DNA of 64,000 bases, taken from positions 1-64,000 of the forward strand of contig NZ_JACCCV010000002.1 in the NCBI RefSeq assembly GCF_013410115.1, written 5' to 3'. This DNA comes from Tunturiibacter gelidiferens. GTDB lineage: Bacteria > Acidobacteriota > Terriglobia > Terriglobales > Acidobacteriaceae. Made by a program: the position numbers and the translations under genes. The stretch's first letter is position 1. Each line of letters opens with the position of its first letter. Shown piece after piece: positions 6,940 to 15,043 of this stretch. The notes below the pieces were generated by a model that did not search any database, was not told the origin of the DNA, and saw only the letters and a program-made list of their open reading frames with translations.

Positions 6940-8805
6940 CTAGACAGAAAGATTCAGAACACGATTAAGCCGCTGCACAAACGCCGCGGGGTCCTGAAGC
7001 GCCACGCCCTCCATCAGCAGCGCCTGATCAAACAGCAGCCACGCCGCATCCTGCGCCACCGAATCATCCGACCGCGCCAGCAGCTTCTTCACAATCTCAT
7101 GATCAGGATTAATCTCCAGCGTAGGCTTCAGTGCAGGAATATCTTTCTGTCCCATCGCACGCATCATCTGCTGCATCTTCAGCGACGGCTCCTCTTCATC
7201 CGACACAATGCACGAAGGACTATCCGCAAGCCGCACCGAAGCTCGCACGTCTTTCACGCGGTCCCCAAGCGTCTTCTTCAGCATCTCGATCAGCGGCTTC
7301 AGTCCCTCTGCCTTATCCGGCTCTTCCCCGCCCTTCAGATCTTCGCTCGTAGAAGATTTATTCACTGCCTTCAGATCGATCTCGCCATACTTGTCTACAC
7401 CCGAGAAGATCACCTCATCAAAGTCATCATCAAGAATCAGAACCTCAACGTCCTTCTTCTTGTAGATCTCGAGCAACGGCGAAGTCCGCAGCAGAGACTC
7501 CGCGCCCCCCGTGATGTAGTAGATGCTCTTCTGATCATCCTTCATCCGCGACTTCACATCCGCAAGACTCGTCAGCCCATCCACCTTGGTCGATTTGAAT
7601 CGCACCAGCTCCAGCAGAGTCTCGCGATTCGCATAATCCCCGTACAGGCCCTCTTTCAGAGGACGGTTGTACTCCGCAATAAACTTCAAATACTCGTCCG
7701 GCTGATTCGCAGCAATGTTCTTCAACTCAGAGAGAATCTTCTTCACGCTGGCCGTACGAATGCTCGTCAGCACGCGATTCTGCTGCAGAATCTCGCGGCT
7801 CACATTCAGCGGAAGATCTTCGCTGTCGATGATCCCCCGCACAAAGCGCAGGTACTGCGGCAAAAGCTCTTTTGCATCATCCATAATGAAGACGCGCTTC
7901 ACATACAGCTTCACCCCCACCTTGTACTCCGAGTTGTACAGATCCAGAGGAGCCTTCGCCGGAATATAGAACAGCGTCGTGTACTCGAGACTCCCCTCCG
8001 CTTTGGTATGGAACCAGAACAGCGGATCATCCCACCCACCCGACACGGACTTATAAAGTTCCTTGTAGTCCTCATCCGTCAGCTCGCTCTTCGGACGTCG
8101 CCACAGTGCACTCGCCGCATTCACCTGCTCGGTCGTGCGAACCTTATCCGACTTCTTCTCTGCCTCATTCCACTGGCTCTTGTCGTAAGTCAGAAAGATC
8201 GGAAACGCAATGTGGTTCGAGTACTTCTTAACGATCTCCTGCAGCCGCCAGCTATTCGCGTACTGCTTCCCTTCTTCGTTGAAGTGAATCACCAGCGTAG
8301 TCCCAGCAACCGGTCGCTCCGCAGGTTCAATATCGAACCCTGTCTTGCCATCGCTCACCCAGCGCCAAGCCTGCTCCTCTCCAGCCTTGCGCGATACCAC
8401 TTCGACGCGATCCGCAACCATGAACACGCTATAGAACCCAACACCAAACTGCCCAATCAGATTCGAATCCTTCTTCGCATCTCCAGACAGCTGAGACAGA
8501 AAGCTCTTCGTACCCGACCGCGCAATCGTACCCAGATTCGAAGTCAGATCCTCCTCATTCATCCCAATCCCGCTATCGCTAATCGTAAGCGTCTTCTTCT
8601 CCTCATCCAGTTCCAGTTCGATACGCGGATCGAACTGGAGCGCCTTATAGACCTCATCCGTGAGCGTCAGATGCCGAAGCTTATCCAGCGCATCGGAAGA
8701 GTTCGAGACCAGTTCACGAAGAAAGATCTCAGGGTGAGAGTAAAGCGAGTGGATGATCAGTTGCAGCAGCTGACTAACTTCAGTTTGAAATTCACGTTTC
8801 GACAT
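6940..8805 (-). CDS. htpG: Molecular chaperone HtpG (Hsp90)
   Basis: The 621-aa bacterial Hsp90, a cytosolic ATP-dependent chaperone dimer. The GHKL ATPase domain is complete: FLRELVSNSSDALDKLRHL with the catalytic Glu and ATP-binding Asn, LTISDSGIGMNEEDL with the adenine-binding Asp, and GQFGVGFYSVFMVAD (the ATP-lid Gly box). The middle domain carries the conserved NVSREILQQNRVL with the catalytic-loop Arg. The length matches E. coli HtpG (624 aa). It starts at ATG 8805 and stands alone with an inverted-repeat terminator. No CIRCE-type heat-shock operator was seen upstream. Confidence 0.97.
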   Translation of the reverse strand: MSKREFQTEVSQLLQLIIHSLYSHPEIFLRELVSNSSDALDKLRHLTLTDEVYKALQFDPRIELELDEEKKTLTISDSGIGMNEEDLTSNLGTIARSGTKSFLSQLSGDAKKDSNLIGQFGVGFYSVFMVADRVEVVSRKAGEEQAWRWVSDGKTGFDIEPAERPVAGTTLVIHFNEEGKQYANSWRLQEIVKKYSNHIAFPIFLTYDKSQWNEAEKKSDKVRTTEQVNAASALWRRPKSELTDEDYKELYKSVSGGWDDPLFWFHTKAEGSLEYTTLFYIPAKAPLDLYNSEYKVGVKLYVKRVFIMDDAKELLPQYLRFVRGIIDSEDLPLNVSREILQQNRVLTSIRTASVKKILSELKNIAANQPDEYLKFIAEYNRPLKEGLYGDYANRETLLELVRFKSTKVDGLTSLADVKSRMKDDQKSIYYITGGAESLLRTSPLLEIYKKKDVEVLILDDDFDEVIFSGVDKYGEIDLKAVNKSSTSEDLKGGEEPDKAEGLKPLIEMLKKTLGDRVKDVRASVRLADSPSCIVSDEEEPSLKMQQMMRAMGQKDIPALKPTLEINPDHEIVKKLLARSDDSVAQDAAWLLFDQALLMEGVALQDPAAFVQRLNRVLNLSV

Positions 8806-9032
8806 AGACCTCTATTATCGCCAATATTCCCTCACAAAACGAGGCCCCCGGCACCGCGAAGGAGGAGAAGTAAATTTCCGCCTTGGCGCACAAGTTCCAG
8901 AAGGTTATCTACTACTCGACATTAAAATTAAGAACAGTTGGGTTTTGGAAGGCTTTCCAGGCTTCGTTGTGGCGTCTTGAACACAGGTTACAGTTACGAA
9001 GTGAGGATATAACTCTCTGCGGGAGAAACATC

Positions 9033-10829
9033 ATGAAGAAGGGCCTCTTGTTTAGCATCTTTACATCGATGCTGATTGCCGTATCCTTTGGCCAGACTTT
9101 TGCTACCCCCATTCAGAAACCCGTTGGTACGCCCGCGAGCAGCGTAAACCTTACACCGTCCGCAACCCAAAACATCGTCAACACCCCTGGCACCAATACA
9201 AACTTTAGTTCACCGACAGGATGGAAGCATGCCAACCTCTACCCTGGAACAGATGCAGGCGCAAAGATCAACGCGGCCTATGCTGATCTGCCAGCGAACG
9301 GTGGCATAATTTTTTATCAACCAGCGGTCGGGGGAGAGAAATTCGGCACCTCAATAGTCTTCGACAATCCCCACAAGCCCGCCATTCTCCAGTGCTACGG
9401 CGCATCAGGAAATGGAGAGGAGACGCTGACATATACGGGAAGCGGGACAGGAATCTTGATCAATACCGGCCCAGCGACCGTTCCCAGCGGACCAGTAGGC
9501 TCAGGAATTCGGGACTGCGACTTTGCCGCTTCCAGCTCTTCCGCGACACTCTTGTTTCTTGGAGGTTCGAATGGAGCTGAAGGAGCTGTAATTCGTGACA
9601 GCAAGTTCTTCGGTGGCGCGCTGACGATGGGAATCGGCAATAACACTTGGCACGTGCTCATGTCTCACCTCTATCTCCAGGGTGGAGTTCAGCAGTTTGC
9701 TACATCGGGTAGCATCAATGCTGGAGAGAACATCGACATCGAAGGTGTAGTTTTCGGTGGTGGCGGCTTTGGTGTCTTTGCAAACGGTGTTGTTTTCGGC
9801 GGGGGGGCTTCAGGGCCCGGTCTCAATCTTAAATGTGGTTCGTGCTCCTTCGACAATACGCAATTAGTTGTCGCTGGTGGCCAGATAAAAATGGACTCCA
9901 CCCACTTTGAAGATCCAGGGGCAATCCCGTGGCCAACCTATCCGCTGGTTGTGAGAGGAGGCAACCTATCGCTTGATACGCCTAGCTTCTTTGGCAATCA
10001 TAAGACGGCTCCTCTTGACGCATACATCAGTGTGACATCTGGAATTTTAATCACGGAAGCCGTAGACGCCTTTGGGTGCGATTGCACCTATATTTATTCC
10101 TCGTCTGGAGATGGAAGGATTATAGGAGGTCCCCCCTTATCGCTAAGCGGGCCCTCTGGGTCCAGAGTAACCCTGATTCACGACACGAGTTCTGAGAAGT
10201 CTGTAGTTGACGGTGGCAGGAACTACGCGTACCACGCTGAGAGCCCTACAGCGGTTCAAGGCTATTACGATTTCCTGCCTGGAGGCGGCGTTCACGTTAG
10301 GGACACCGCTACCTCTCAGGCCGGAACCGGAATGTACCTGCGGTCCAGCGATTTGATGTCAGTCACTACACCAGATTTGTCGGGTTACACCCACGCCAAG
10401 TTCATCGGCAGAAACTGCGACAACACAGCCTACAGCTCATCCATTGACTTCTATACAGAGAAGAAGACTGCAGCGAATCAGTCCGACACAAGCACCGTGG
10501 CTGCGACGATCGACTGCAACAAAGTACTAAGTGTTCCAGCCGTCGTATCTGGCGGATCAACCTTCACTATAGCCGGATGCGGAGCCACAAGCGCCATCGG
10601 TGGCTCTACTGCAGGGCAATTTGTCTCAGGTGCTACTGGCACCTGTAGCGTAACGGTAACAATGGGTGGGAATGTTAAAGCCCCTCATGGGTGGGTCTGC
10701 CCGCAGCCAATTAATATTTCCACGGGTACTTCGTCATGGATAGAAACCGGCTTCACGACAACCACCGCCACATTTCAAGGTAAGACCACACCAGGACAGG
10801 TGATTATTTTTTCCTGTACCGGCTACTAG
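9033..10829 (+). CDS. Secreted beta-helix (pectate-lyase-like) protein
   Basis: A 598-aa exported protein. The start at ATG 9033 gives a clear signal peptide (MKKGLLFSIFTSMLIAVSFG, then cleavage near FA-TP); the open frame extends to 8883 but that extension is not signal-like. The N-terminal part has the DAGAKINAAYADLPANGGII segment typical of right-handed beta-helix proteins (pectate-lyase superfamily, also phage tailspikes), followed by Gly- and Ser-rich coils to about residue 450. A compact Cys-containing C-terminal region follows (CGATSAIGGST through VCPQPINIS to VIIFSCTGY). No catalytic site could be assigned. Codon use looks less GC-biased than in the neighbours, suggesting transfer. 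A polysaccharide-binding or cleaving role is inference. Confidence 0.75.
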   Translation: MKKGLLFSIFTSMLIAVSFGQTFATPIQKPVGTPASSVNLTPSATQNIVNTPGTNTNFSSPTGWKHANLYPGTDAGAKINAAYADLPANGGIIFYQPAVGGEKFGTSIVFDNPHKPAILQCYGASGNGEETLTYTGSGTGILINTGPATVPSGPVGSGIRDCDFAASSSSATLLFLGGSNGAEGAVIRDSKFFGGALTMGIGNNTWHVLMSHLYLQGGVQQFATSGSINAGENIDIEGVVFGGGGFGVFANGVVFGGGASGPGLNLKCGSCSFDNTQLVVAGGQIKMDSTHFEDPGAIPWPTYPLVVRGGNLSLDTPSFFGNHKTAPLDAYISVTSGILITEAVDAFGCDCTYIYSSSGDGRIIGGPPLSLSGPSGSRVTLIHDTSSEKSVVDGGRNYAYHAESPTAVQGYYDFLPGGGVHVRDTATSQAGTGMYLRSSDLMSVTTPDLSGYTHAKFIGRNCDNTAYSSSIDFYTEKKTAANQSDTSTVAATIDCNKVLSVPAVVSGGSTFTIAGCGATSAIGGSTAGQFVSGATGTCSVTVTMGGNVKAPHGWVCPQPINISTGTSSWIETGFTTTTATFQGKTTPGQVIIFSCTGY

Positions 10830-11134
10830 ATATTTAGGCATGACCAGTCAGACAACCTAAGCAACTTTTCCACCCGAAGAGGATAACGCCGGAATTGTCG
10901 GATCGATGCTTTGGTCAGTGTGTCGATCTCGTGATGAAGCAAAGGAGATCCTGCGCTCTCTTGAAGTCATCACGAATGCGCCCCAAATGCCTCTCGTGTA
11001 CAGATGTGATCATTCGCGCCCCGCGCGGACGGTCTTCTTAAATCAAACCCGCGCATCCAACCTAGAGCCCGCACAAATCGTCTGCTCTTAACTTTCTCCA
11101 CGCATCCAACGAAGCAAAAAGTTACACTCACCTC
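10830..11134. other. Intergenic region, no feature recognised
   Basis: 305 bp between the beta-helix gene and pyrF. There are no strong hairpins, tRNA or convincing small frames. A 61-codon frame at 10906-11091 lacks a good ribosome site. Confidence 0.5.
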
Positions 11135-11857
11135 ATGCCCGGTCCCAAAGCTCGCCTTGCCGTAGCCCTTGACTATCCCGACGCCGAGCAAGCCCTCAGA
11201 CTAGTCGACACTCTCGGCCAGACCTGCCAATGGTTCAAAGTCGGCATGGAACTCTACTACGCCGCCGGCAACACCATCATCTACCAACTCCGAGACCGCG
11301 GCTTCGACGTCTTCCTCGACCTCAAACTCCACGACATTCCCAACACCGTCGCCGGCGCCGTCCGCTCCGCTACACAGGCAGGAGCAAGCCTCCTCACCCT
11401 CCACGCCAGCGGAGGAGCCGCCATGATGGTCGCCGCAGCCGAAGCCGCCTGCGCCCCCGGCTCCCCCCGCCTCCTCGCCGTCACAGTCCTCACCAGCATG
11501 GACGCCGCACAACTGGCAGGCACAGGCATCACCGCCTCTCCAGCCGACCAGGTGCTCCGCCTCGCAAAGCTCGCAACGCAATCCGGCATAGATGGCGTCG
11601 TCTGCTCCGCTGAAGAGGTCGCCGCCGTCCGCGCAGCCACCGGCCCCGACACACTCCTCGTCATCCCCGGGATCCGCTCCACCGGCACCGCCATCGGCGA
11701 TCAGAAGCGCATCGCCACCCCCGCCCAGGCCATCGCCGCAGGAGCCTCCATGCTGGTCGTAGGCCGCCCCATCACCCAGGCCACAGCCCCCCCCGCCGCC
11801 GCCCAGGCAATTCTCGACGAGATCGCCGAAGCCATCCAGAATTTGACTCACCCATAA
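11135..11857 (+). CDS. pyrF: Orotidine 5'-phosphate decarboxylase
   Basis: The 240-aa TIM-barrel enzyme converting OMP to UMP, the last step of pyrimidine nucleotide synthesis. Diagnostic residues are FLDLKLHDIPNTV (the Asp-x-Lys-x-x-Asp catalytic array), VALDYP at the N-terminus, and the phosphate-binding end VIPGIRSTG ... ASMLVVGRPITQA. Length and order fit the group-1 bacterial PyrF. It starts at ATG 11135. carA and carB of the same pathway are about 36 kb away in this window. Its stop codon lies within a dispersed repeat (11844-11918), so the last codons are contributed by that repeat. Confidence 0.95.
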   Translation: MPGPKARLAVALDYPDAEQALRLVDTLGQTCQWFKVGMELYYAAGNTIIYQLRDRGFDVFLDLKLHDIPNTVAGAVRSATQAGASLLTLHASGGAAMMVAAAEAACAPGSPRLLAVTVLTSMDAAQLAGTGITASPADQVLRLAKLATQSGIDGVVCSAEEVAAVRAATGPDTLLVIPGIRSTGTAIGDQKRIATPAQAIAAGASMLVVGRPITQATAPPAAAQAILDEIAEAIQNLTHP

Positions 11858-11918
11858 CAATCGGGTGCCCCATCCTTCGCGCGCTTGCGAAGGGTGGGGT
11901 GTAGAACCTCAATCGACG
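11844..11918. repeat. Dispersed REP-like element, copy 1 (intact)
   Basis: It begins TGACTCACCCATAACAATCG and contains the long dyad CCCATCCTTCGC-gcgctt-GCGAAGGGTGGG (11 of 12 pairs plus one G-T). Two more copies lie at 12638 and 13240. This copy supplies the 3' end of pyrF and may act as its transcription stop. Confidence 0.8.
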
Positions 11919-12041
11919 TGAGGGTCTAGAACGAGAGCCGCGCACTGACCTGAAGCGACCCTCCAACGCCAGGAATTCACTTGACGCCCCCCAAACCAAG
12001 GCGCACCCTTATCTCACTTAAATTCGAGAAGGGATCCACTT

Positions 12042-12614
12042 ATGCGCAAAACTCTCTTCGCTCTTGCCCTCCTTGCCTCTGCCTTGTCCATCCCCCTAAC
12101 CGCTCACGCCGACACCATCGACCAGCTCTCCTTCGACTTCCCCCACATCTCCGACGGCCACCCAGGCGTCCTCACCATCGACCTCCCCGCCTCCCCTCAA
12201 CCCTACCTGCCCTTCGTGAGCGGCCTCTTTCTCGGCCAGTCCGGCTCCGTTGACTACCTCGTCCAGATCGGCGAGCTATCGCCCACCGAAACGTTAATCG
12301 GGTACGCCTTTTACGTGGGCGGCCCTATCCCCCCGGCAAGGGCTTTCACGCAGATCTACTTCACAACCGCTCTCTTGACCGGTCCCGTTGACGCTCCTAC
12401 CTTTCTCACCGGAACCTTCAACGGCGTGTACAAGATCGACGTCCCATTTCTCCCACCTTACCCCGGTACCCTCACCATCGAACCTCTCACCAACTCAACC
12501 GTTCCCGAACCCTCCTCCTTGGCCCTGATGGCAACCGGAATCCTCGGAGCAATCACCACACTCCGACACCGCAAATCCATGAGCAGACCCATGAGCAGAT
12601 CCAGAACGAGCTAA
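12042..12614 (+). CDS. PEP-CTERM sorting-domain protein
   Basis: A 190-aa exported protein with signal peptide MRKTLFALALLASALSIPLT and cleavage near AHA-DT. The C-terminus has the sorting signal VPEPSSLALMATGILGAI followed by a basic RHRK, so it should be processed by an exosortase and released or anchored outside. No exosortase is in the window. A 14-residue Ser/Arg-rich extension (SMSRPMSRSRTS) follows the basic cluster, unusual but harmless to the motif. The middle part is beta-rich with no recognised domain. It is flanked on both sides by copies of the dispersed repeat. Confidence 0.85.
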   Translation: MRKTLFALALLASALSIPLTAHADTIDQLSFDFPHISDGHPGVLTIDLPASPQPYLPFVSGLFLGQSGSVDYLVQIGELSPTETLIGYAFYVGGPIPPARAFTQIYFTTALLTGPVDAPTFLTGTFNGVYKIDVPFLPPYPGTLTIEPLTNSTVPEPSSLALMATGILGAITTLRHRKSMSRPMSRSRTS

Positions 12615-12637
12615 AGCCCGGCTGCCCCTCCAAACTC

Positions 12638-12673
12638 TGACTCACCCATAACAATCGGGTGCCCCATCCTTCG
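12638..12673. repeat. Dispersed REP-like element, copy 2 (truncated)
   Basis: 36 bp identical to the start of copy 1 (11844-11879), ending exactly in the middle of the dyad at TTCG. From 12674 the sequence becomes S41-peptidase coding DNA, so the right half of the hairpin is missing: a clean recombination junction. Confidence 0.8.
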
Positions 12674-13190
12674 AGGCCATGGGCTTTGTAGCGCATACGG
12701 ATGCGATCATCTTCGATCTACGGCAGAACGGCGGCGGCCAACCGACGATGGTCACGCTGATTGCGAGCTACCTGTTCGATAAGCCGACGCACCTGATCGA
12801 CATATACAACCGCAAGGAGGACTCGACCACGCAGAACTGGACCCTGTCATACCTGCCGGGACCGAGGCTGACCAGGCAGCCCGTGTTTGTGCTGACGTCG
12901 AAGCGAACATTCTCAGGAGCCGACGAGTTTGCATTTGATCTGAAGAACTAAAAGCGCGCAACGATTGTTGGCGAGACGACCGGCGGCGGAGCGCACCCGG
13001 TATCGGGCACACGGTTGCCGACTACTTCACCATTGGTGTGCCGTTTGCCAAGTCGCTCGATCCAGCGACGAGAACAAACTGGGAGGGGACCGGCGTGGAA
13101 CCGGATGTGAAAGTGCCGGCGGCCGATGCACTGACGACTGCAGAGAAGCTCGCGATGGAGAAGATTCAGGCGAAAACAAACAGTAAATAG
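12674..13190 (+). pseudogene. Decayed S41-family peptidase fragment
   Basis: This is the C-terminal part of an S41 (C-terminal processing/IRBP-like) peptidase. Readable pieces are IIFDLRQNGGGQPTMVTLIA, VFVLTSKRTFSGADEFAFDL (catalytic Ser in TFSGADE) and, in a second frame, VADYFTIGVPFAKSLDP and WEGTGVEPDVKVPAADAL. Three lesions are visible. The N-terminus is missing at the repeat junction. An in-frame TAA sits at 12949-12951, where relatives read Leu between KN and KRAT. A one-base deletion near 13010 moves HPVSG out of frame with the following segment. The last readable frame ends at TAG 13188-13190. An intact-looking frame from ATG 12679 is only a remnant. Confidence 0.85.
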
Positions 13191-13239
13191 GCATCCTGTT
13201 CGGACGCCACCCCAACACAAGCGGTGCCCACCTAAAATC

Positions 13240-13311
13240 TGACACACCCAAAACGATCGGGTGCCCCATCCTTCGCGCCCTTGCGAAGGGTGAGATGTAG
13301 AACCTCAATCG
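13240..13311. repeat. Dispersed REP-like element, copy 3
   Basis: A diverged but complete copy, with the same order: TGACACACCCAAAACGATCG, the dyad ending GCGAAGGGTGAG, then the shared tail ATGTAGAACCTCAATCG. It directly follows the S41 remnant. Confidence 0.75.
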
Positions 13312-13376
13312 AGGAACGGGTTCGGTTAGGTGGCTGGGTGGGGCGCCCGAAAAAAAAGTCTAAAAAGTTGGCGTAT

Positions 13377-13456
13377 TTTTAGCAGCCAAAAAGAGCGCTG
13401 CTAAAACACCACATCCACCACGCAAAACACCACAACTTCACCACCAAAACACCACA
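13377..13456. repeat. Dyad plus three AAAACACCACA repeats
   Basis: A perfect 10-bp inverted repeat, TTTTAGCAGC (13377-13386) and GCTGCTAAAA (13397-13406). It runs into three copies of AAAACACCACA at 13403, 13424 and 13446, spaced 21 and 22 bp. No coding frame explains it. Together with the REP-like copy and the terminator it fills the 13191-13538 gap. Confidence 0.65.
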
Positions 13457-13458
13457 TG

Positions 13459-13497
13459 AAAAAGGCGTTTTTCTGGAAAACCCCCAGCAAAAACGCC
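13459..13497 (-). terminator. Intrinsic terminator after the amidinotransferase-like gene
   Basis: GGCGTTTTT-CTGG pairs with CCAG-c-AAAAACGCC (13 pairs, one bulged base). On the minus strand it is followed by TTTTTC. It lies 42 bp after the stop at 13539. Confidence 0.8.
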
Positions 13498-13538
13498 CCT
13501 CCACCACACTCAGGAAAAATTCGCGCCTACCGTAGAAA

Positions 13539-14447
13539 TCAGATCGCCGATTCGGTCCGAACCTCCCCCAAAGCCAACGCCGAATCACTCAACCGCAGTG
13601 CCAGCGACTTCGCCGACCCGCCCCCGCGCTGAAACTCGCCCAATGGCATCTCAGTCACATCGAACCCGCTCTCCATCAACCGTTTAGCCAGGTCCGTCTC
13701 CACCGCCCCCATCAAAATATCCCGGCCGACATTGATCACATTGCATCCAAATTGTGTAGCCTCTAACTCGCTGACAATAATCCGCTTATCCGCCCCATAC
13801 GCCGCATGAATCTTGGCCAGCGAAGCCGCATCGAACGCCCCGGGAAAGTAAACCAGATAGCCCCCGCTAAGTGGCGCAAAACAAAGATCCAAATGATAAA
13901 ACCGCGGATCCACAAGATGCAGCGAAGTCACCCGCGTATGCCAGGCATCTGCCACATGCTTATGGCTATACCGGCAGGTTCGAACCCCATGCGCAGCCCA
14001 CAGATGCCCACCATTCGCATCGAAAAGCGCATCTCCCTCACCCTCGAACGAAGTCTCCCGTGGCGTCTCCCACAGCAGAAAACCTGCTTCCTGCAACCAC
14101 TTTCGCAGATGCCCCTCCTCCGTCTGCCGCTGCGGATGTGCGAAACTCGATACCGCCGCCACTCCATGCTGAACCGCCGCCGCATGCGCCACAAACACCA
14201 TATCCGGCGAGCCTTCCCGAGCATGCAACAGCCGAACATCCGCCACCCTTTGCAACTGCCGATAGAGATTCTTCCACTGCATAAACGCAGTATCCCGCGA
14301 CGGCTGGTGTAGATTCCCCGCCATCCACGGGTTGATGACGTAATTCACGTCATAAAACTCAGGTGGACACATCAGAAAAGTTGGGCGATTGAAGTGCGGG
14401 AGAGGCGCAAAAGCAGAGGACGTTAGTGCAGAGCTGCTGGTCATCAT
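13539..14447 (-). CDS. Amidinotransferase/arginine-deiminase-fold protein lacking the catalytic Cys
   Basis: A 302-aa protein of the guanidino-group modifying superfamily (DDAH, ADI and arginine dihydrolase relatives). Visible motifs are MCPPEFYDVNYVINPWM, the acidic substrate motif FEGEGDALF, the His motif DPRFYHLDLCFAPL, and the C-terminal loop EFQRGGGSAKSLALRL. Active relatives have Cys in that loop (GGAAKCLTLR type); here residue 281 is Ser, encoded TCG at 13605-13607. The His and acidic residues are retained, so the fold is probably intact while the covalent thiol chemistry is lost or altered. It starts at ATG 14447 (tandem ATG) and is followed by a strong terminator, so it is a single-gene unit. 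Confidence 0.8.
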   Translation of the reverse strand: MMTSSSALTSSAFAPLPHFNRPTFLMCPPEFYDVNYVINPWMAGNLHQPSRDTAFMQWKNLYRQLQRVADVRLLHAREGSPDMVFVAHAAAVQHGVAAVSSFAHPQRQTEEGHLRKWLQEAGFLLWETPRETSFEGEGDALFDANGGHLWAAHGVRTCRYSHKHVADAWHTRVTSLHLVDPRFYHLDLCFAPLSGGYLVYFPGAFDAASLAKIHAAYGADKRIIVSELEATQFGCNVINVGRDILMGAVETDLAKRLMESGFDVTEMPLGEFQRGGGSAKSLALRLSDSALALGEVRTESAI

Positions 14448-14602
14448 AAAACGGGGTTCCTACTTTCCAGCGACGAGTCTGCCCGTCTCAAGCAACGATC
14501 GTCAAGTCCTTGCCCGTAAATTATCTGTACAACTTTGGTGCATAGTCCGCTACGAAACTTAGCTCTTGGGAAGACACTGCAAAATGCAGGCCCACACACG
14601 AC

Positions 14603-14625
14603 AAAGAGCCCACGTAGGGCTCCTT
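14603..14625 (-). terminator. Terminator after the zinc-ribbon gene
   Basis: AAGGAGCCC-tacgt-GGGCTCTTT on the minus strand (one mismatch), followed by TG. It lies 30 bp past the stop of the zinc-ribbon gene. Confidence 0.6.
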
Positions 14626-14654
14626 ATCCTGTGATTTTGCGTGGAATCGCTCGC

Positions 14655-14834
14655 TTAAAGTTTCTCGAAGAAATCGCACGCTGAGCAGGAGATATACACT
14701 CCGCCGGGGGTACCGCGCTCGCGGTCCTTCACGCGCTTCACAATGCGAGTTGGTTTGGAGCACTTCGGACAATCCGTGCTCTTGTTAGTATCCATGACCT
14801 TCTTACGGTCGCCGGTCTTGGCAATCTTCGCCAT
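14655..14834 (-). CDS. Zinc-ribbon microprotein, 59 aa
   Basis: A small basic protein starting MAKIAKTGDRKKVMDTNKS. It has two cysteine pairs, CPKC (residues 22-25) and CSAC (50-53), 24 residues apart, the layout of a zinc ribbon. In between are basic residues (RIVKRVKDRERG). The end is DFFEKL. The start has GGGAGAG at proper distance, and a terminator follows. Zinc ribbons of this size occur in ribosomal, RNA-polymerase-associated and DNA-binding proteins; which applies here is unknown. No neighbour suggests a role. Confidence 0.75.
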   Translation of the reverse strand: MAKIAKTGDRKKVMDTNKSTDCPKCSKPTRIVKRVKDRERGTPGGVYISCSACDFFEKL

Positions 14835-15043
14835 AATGCTTGCTCTCCCTAATACGAACGTTACGAATATCTCGGCCCACGCATTGGATGGCTCGATCGG
14901 CTACCACCCTTGCAGGCAAGCAGAATCTCATCATCCGGTGCTTCTCGTAAAGATTGTCCGGGACGAACCACGGCGGGAATCGGGGGAGAAGAACTGCGAT
15001 TGAAGCTCTCCTACAAGTCTACACGACGACGGCCTTACCGTGG

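Noticed and set aside
7099..8925. 608-codon plus-strand frame
   Set aside because: Lies fully antisense to htpG; its Leu/Arg/His-rich translation is typical of shadow frames in GC-rich genes.
10906..11091. 61-codon frame between the beta-helix gene and pyrF
   Set aside because: No good ribosome site, no recognisable features.
12679..12951. Intact 90-aa S41-like gene
   Set aside because: It is the remnant of a larger gene: no N-terminus, and homologous sequence continues past its stop in another frame.
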